Below are positions 6,480 to 8,988 of a stretch of DNA of 8,988 nt, in pieces. Below the pieces are notes generated by a model. The model made no database searches. It was not told the origin of the DNA and saw only the letters and a program-made list of their open reading frames with translations. Positions within the stretch are counted from its first letter, which is position 1. Every line of letters begins with the position of its first letter. A program made the position numbers and the translations under genes. Source of the DNA: Rhodoferax sp. Lineage in GTDB: Bacteria > Pseudomonadota > Gammaproteobacteria > Burkholderiales > Burkholderiaceae_C. The stretch covers positions 1 through 8,988 of the forward strand of contig JAEMRG010000065.1 in NCBI GenBank assembly GCA_016463455.1, written 5' to 3'.

Positions 6480-7007
6480 CTAAATCAGTGTGCGCTGTAA
6501 GCGCAGCTCGGCAATGGCATGACCGACCACTTGCACTTCGCGCTCTGCACCCGGCTCACGCTTGAAACCAGCCAGTTCAAAAAAGCGCAATGCCGTGCGG
6601 TTGCGCGCAGCTAGCCAAAGCGTGACGTCAATACAGCCTTCGTCGTGCAAACCCTGGCGCGCCGCATGCCACAGGGACAGGCCTACGCCCAGGCCCTGGA
6701 AATCTGGGTGCACATAGATGTCGCTAATCTCACCGGTGGTCTGGCGGCTACCTTCGTCGCGGCTGCGGTCAAAGCCGACAAAGCCGACGATGCGCTCGCC
6801 GTGCATCGCCGCCATCACCTGGGGCTCGGCAAACTCGATCGCCTCGCGCCAATAGGCCTGGCGCTTGTCCTGGCCCAAGGGCGGTAATTGGTCGGTGCCC
6901 AATAAGGACTGGTAGGTTTCAAGCGCTACCTGCGCATACAAATCACTAATCGCCTTGGCATCGCGCCCGACGGTGGGGCGTACCGGAAAAACAGAGGTGC
7001 TAGACAT
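6480..7007 (-). CDS. GNAT family N-acetyltransferase
   Basis: A 175-residue acetyltransferase that would move an acetyl group from acetyl-CoA to an amine on a small molecule or protein; the acceptor is not recognisable. Motif A, the pyrophosphate-binding segment, is IYVHPDFQGLGVGLSL (97-112) with the Q-x-x-G-x-G core at 104-109. It is followed by helix residues WHAARQGL and by motif B, NRTALRFFELAGFKR (136-150). The N-terminal FPVRPTVGRDAKAISDLY is a usual GNAT opening. ATG at 7005-7007 is preferred; an upstream TTG at 7067 would add a hydrophobic, non-family stretch. No clear Shine-Dalgarno sequence is seen for the ATG. The gene stands alone, convergent with the ketoacyl synthase and divergent from the cytochrome genes, so its role in the neighbourhood is unclear. 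Confidence 0.92.
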   Translation of the reverse strand: MSSTSVFPVRPTVGRDAKAISDLYAQVALETYQSLLGTDQLPPLGQDKRQAYWREAIEFAEPQVMAAMHGERIVGFVGFDRSRDEGSRQTTGEISDIYVHPDFQGLGVGLSLWHAARQGLHDEGCIDVTLWLAARNRTALRFFELAGFKREPGAEREVQVVGHAIAELRLQRTLI

Positions 7008-7137
7008 GGAAACTGCAATCACAAAAAAACGAAACAAAAGCCGATGCCGATTGTCGCAGGATTGCAAGGGCCTTCGAGAGCCCGCTCCCCGCTAAGCGTT
7101 AAGCTTTGCCCCCATGCGCCGGGATCCACCAAGAACT
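7008..7137. other. Divergent intergenic spacer (acetyltransferase / cytochrome genes)
   Basis: About 130 bases separate the acetyltransferase start from the cytochrome start. The left half is A-rich on the plus strand (around 7020-7040). I found no convincing promoter pair, operator or hairpin on either strand. If the cytochrome starts at the alternative ATG at 7114, the spacer ends at 7113. Confidence 0.4.
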
Positions 7138-7848
7138 ATGCTGTACCCACTTTGGCGTCTGGCGCTGTGCTGCTGGCTGCTGGGTGCATGCCTGACTGCA
7201 CAGGCTGCGCCCTTTGAAGACAGCATGGCCCAGCGCACCTTGGCCTGCACTGGCTGCCATGGCCCCCAGGGTCGCTCCGGCCCCGACGGCTACTACCCGC
7301 GTTTGGCGGGTAAGCCCGCAGGCTATTTGTACAACCAGTTGGTCAACTTGCAACAAGGGCGGCGCACCTACCCGCTGATGCAAAGCCTGCTCGCGCCCTT
7401 GGACGATGCTTATCTGCGCACCCTGGCCGAATACTTTGCGGAACTCGGAATCCCCTACCCGCCGCCGGCGCCGCAGCCCACCGACAAGGCCTTGTTGGCA
7501 CGCGGGATGCAGCTGGTGCGCCAGGGTGACCCGGCCTTGCAGATTCCGGCCTGCGTGCAGTGCCACGGTAGCGCGCTGACCGGCACGCAGCCCTCGGTGC
7601 CTGGCTTATTAGGCTTGCCGCGCGACTACCTCAACGCCCAGTTAGGCGGCTGGCAAAACGGCCAGCGCCAAGCCCAGGCGCCCGACTGCATGGCCGACAT
7701 CGCCAAGCGTCTGAGCGATGCCGATGTGCATGCCCTGAGCAGCTGGCTGTCCAGCCAGACCGTGCCGCTGGTATCACGCGCCGCCGCGTTCAAACCGCCA
7801 CGGGCCCCCGGCGCCCAAGAGATTCGCTGCGGGAGTGCGCCGTGGTGA
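7138..7848 (+). CDS. Diheme cytochrome c, c4-like, periplasmic
   Basis: A secreted electron carrier with two c-type hemes. With start 7138 the protein has 236 residues. The hydrophobic signal LYPLWRLALCCWLLGACLTAQA is followed by a good signal-peptidase site before APFEDS. An LGAC sequence inside it could instead be read as a weak lipobox. Two heme sites are seen: CTGCH at residues 37-41 and CVQCH at 139-143, each leading a c4-like domain. The likely sixth ligands are the methionines in PLMQSLLAPLDDAYL and DCMADIAKRLSDADV. The second domain carries an extra cysteine beside its ligand methionine. An in-frame ATG at 7114 would add MRRDPPRT, giving a more basic signal N-region; neither start has a clear ribosome-binding site. 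The stop overlaps the start of the triheme cytochrome, so the pair is coupled and probably forms one electron-transfer chain. Confidence 0.92.
   Translation: MLYPLWRLALCCWLLGACLTAQAAPFEDSMAQRTLACTGCHGPQGRSGPDGYYPRLAGKPAGYLYNQLVNLQQGRRTYPLMQSLLAPLDDAYLRTLAEYFAELGIPYPPPAPQPTDKALLARGMQLVRQGDPALQIPACVQCHGSALTGTQPSVPGLLGLPRDYLNAQLGGWQNGQRQAQAPDCMADIAKRLSDADVHALSSWLSSQTVPLVSRAAAFKPPRAPGAQEIRCGSAPW
7831..7835 (+). promoter_or_regulatory. Ribosome-binding site of the triheme cytochrome gene
   Basis: GGGAG inside the end of the c4-like gene, six bases ahead of the GTG at 7842 and nine ahead of the GTG at 7845. It supports a GTG start overlapping the upstream stop codon. Confidence 0.65.
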
Positions 7849-8988
7849 GTGGTGGCACGCTGCGCACCGTGGCAATGGCGCTACTTGGCGCCCTGGCAGG
7901 CGCCCTGCTGTGGGCACTGTGGGGCTTTGATGCCTATCACCGGCAAAGCCCGGTCAACGGCGCTGGGACGACCCAAACACCCTCCAGCGCGCAGCTAGAG
8001 CGCGGACATTACTTGGCGCGCGTGGGCAACTGCGTGTTTTGCCATACCGCGCCCGCTGGCGAAATGCTCGCCGGTGGACGCCCGATACAAACACCTTTTG
8101 GCAGCGTGGTCACCAGCAACCTGACGCCGGACCCGGAGCATGGATTGGGGCGCTGGACGCAAGACGATTTCTGGCAAGCGCTGCATCTGGGCTTGGGGCA
8201 AGACGGGCGGCGCCTGTCACCGGCCTTTCCCTACACCAGCTACAGCCGCTTGACGCGCGCAGACGCGGATGCGCTGTGGGCCTACCTGCAATCGGTGCCC
8301 GCGGTACCCCGACCCAACACAGCGGCAAACATGGTTTGGCCTTTTGGCACGCAAACAGCGCTCGGCCTGTGGCGCGCGATGTACTTCCGTCCCCACCCAA
8401 ACTCCAATGAAAGCTCAGCGCCAGCGGGCGCAGATGCGGTAGCTTGGACACGCGGGCGCTATTTGGTCGAAGGCCTGGGCCATTGCCAGGAATGCCACAG
8501 CCCGCGAGACGCGCTGGGGGGCTTAAGCGATGCGTCACGCGGCGAAGGCGGTGTCTTGCCCGGCCTACCTTGGTATGCACCTTCTTTGCGCGATACAGCG
8601 CAAGCCGGAACGACTGACCCGCACGCACTGCAAAGCTTTTTACAAACCGGCGTAGGCGCTGGCCGCTTTGCCACAGGCCCCATGGCCGAGGTGGTCTTGC
8701 ACGGCTCGCAACACCTGAACGACCAGGATGCCCAAGCGATGGCGGTGTATTTGCAATCGCTGGTGCGCAACAAGACAGTCCACGGCGACACACAAGCCAG
8801 CATCCCTGTAGAGGCAAGTTCGGGCGCAGATGCGATTCCTACGCCCAAGCAAATGAGCAGTCGCAGCCCTGCGCATCTGCAGGGCGGGGAGGTGTACAAG
8901 CAGCACTGCGCCGACTGCCACGGCGAAAACGGCCAAGGCCGCGCAGGCGTGTATCCCGCACTGGCAGGCAACCGGGCGCTGCTGATGG
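7842..8988 (+). CDS. Membrane-anchored triheme cytochrome c, dehydrogenase subunit type (C-terminus beyond window)
   Basis: Cytochrome subunit of the family serving membrane alcohol, gluconate and isoquinoline/nicotinate-type dehydrogenases, passing electrons from a periplasmic catalytic subunit to the respiratory chain. 382 residues are visible and the frame is open at the right edge. Residues 9-28 form one hydrophobic segment without an obvious cleavage site, likely a membrane anchor. Three heme sites follow: CVFCH (64-68), CQECH (215-219) and CADCH (356-360). Family landmarks are RGHYLARVGNC, TPFGSVVTSNLTPDPEHGLG, SPAFPYTSYSRLT, RGRYLVEGLGHC, GPMAEVV (Met281, probable second-heme ligand) and YPALAGN. 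In the first domain the position often held by a methionine in PAMPY is Phe129. The start is GTG at 7842, or GTG at 7845 giving a GTGA overlap. The catalytic subunits are probably downstream. Confidence 0.92.
   Translation, partial: MVSGGTLRTVAMALLGALAGALLWALWGFDAYHRQSPVNGAGTTQTPSSAQLERGHYLARVGNCVFCHTAPAGEMLAGGRPIQTPFGSVVTSNLTPDPEHGLGRWTQDDFWQALHLGLGQDGRRLSPAFPYTSYSRLTRADADALWAYLQSVPAVPRPNTAANMVWPFGTQTALGLWRAMYFRPHPNSNESSAPAGADAVAWTRGRYLVEGLGHCQECHSPRDALGGLSDASRGEGGVLPGLPWYAPSLRDTAQAGTTDPHALQSFLQTGVGAGRFATGPMAEVVLHGSQHLNDQDAQAMAVYLQSLVRNKTVHGDTQASIPVEASSGADAIPTPKQMSSRSPAHLQGGEVYKQHCADCHGENGQGRAGVYPALAGNRALLM

Noticed and set aside
6491..6505. TGCGCT-GTA-AGCGCA perfect inverted repeat as a terminator
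   Set aside because: It lies inside the coding end of the acetyltransferase gene, has only a three-base loop and no T run on either side.
8110..8817. 235-codon minus-strand frame near the right edge
   Set aside because: Antisense to the triheme cytochrome, whose three CxxCH sites and family landmarks are clear; the frame is Arg/Pro/Ser-rich and featureless.

Overview
The window reads as ordinary chromosomal DNA from a GC-rich betaproteobacterium. The protein flavours (CysM, a NUDIX protein with a zinc ribbon, DUF1993, a MesD-like methionine synthase, periplasmic multiheme cytochromes) suggest Burkholderiales, probably Comamonadaceae. This placement is inferred from remembered family resemblance, not from a search. 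There are no RNA genes, insertion sequences, CRISPR arrays or prophage genes, and no gene-free stretch longer than about 140 bases.

Layout. Positions 1-2875 hold three genes on the minus strand, transcribed in the order FAD-dependent D-lactate/glycolate-type dehydrogenase, cysM (cysteine synthase B), then a NUDIX hydrolase that runs off the left edge. cysM and the NUDIX gene are 15 bases apart and look co-transcribed; the dehydrogenase is 68 bases upstream of cysM. A divergent spacer (2876-3013) separates these from four plus-strand genes (3014-6427): a DUF1993 protein, a short MetE-like core methionine synthase, a DsbA-fold/2-hydroxychromene-2-carboxylate isomerase-like protein and a ketoacyl synthase III-like enzyme. 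Gaps are 69, 53 and 43 bases, and the last three genes all begin in the same GCCTATG context. A GNAT acetyltransferase (6480-7007, minus) converges on this group. From a second divergent spacer (7008-7137) two c-type cytochrome genes run right: a diheme c4-like protein and, overlapping its stop codon, a membrane-anchored triheme cytochrome that is cut by the right edge.

How the genes work together. cysM supplies cysteine. The MesD-like enzyme would make methionine from homocysteine without the long folate-binding half of MetE. The cytochrome pair looks like the electron-transfer arm of a periplasmic dehydrogenase (alcohol/aldehyde or molybdenum-hydroxylase type) whose catalytic subunits are not in view.

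The most interesting point is the four-gene plus-strand group. A MesD-type methionine synthase is described in the literature as depending on a DUF1852 partner (MesX), yet no such gene flanks it here. Instead it sits with a DinB-like DUF1993 protein, a glutathione-type isomerase fold and a KAS III. No clearly novel defence or mobile system is visible.
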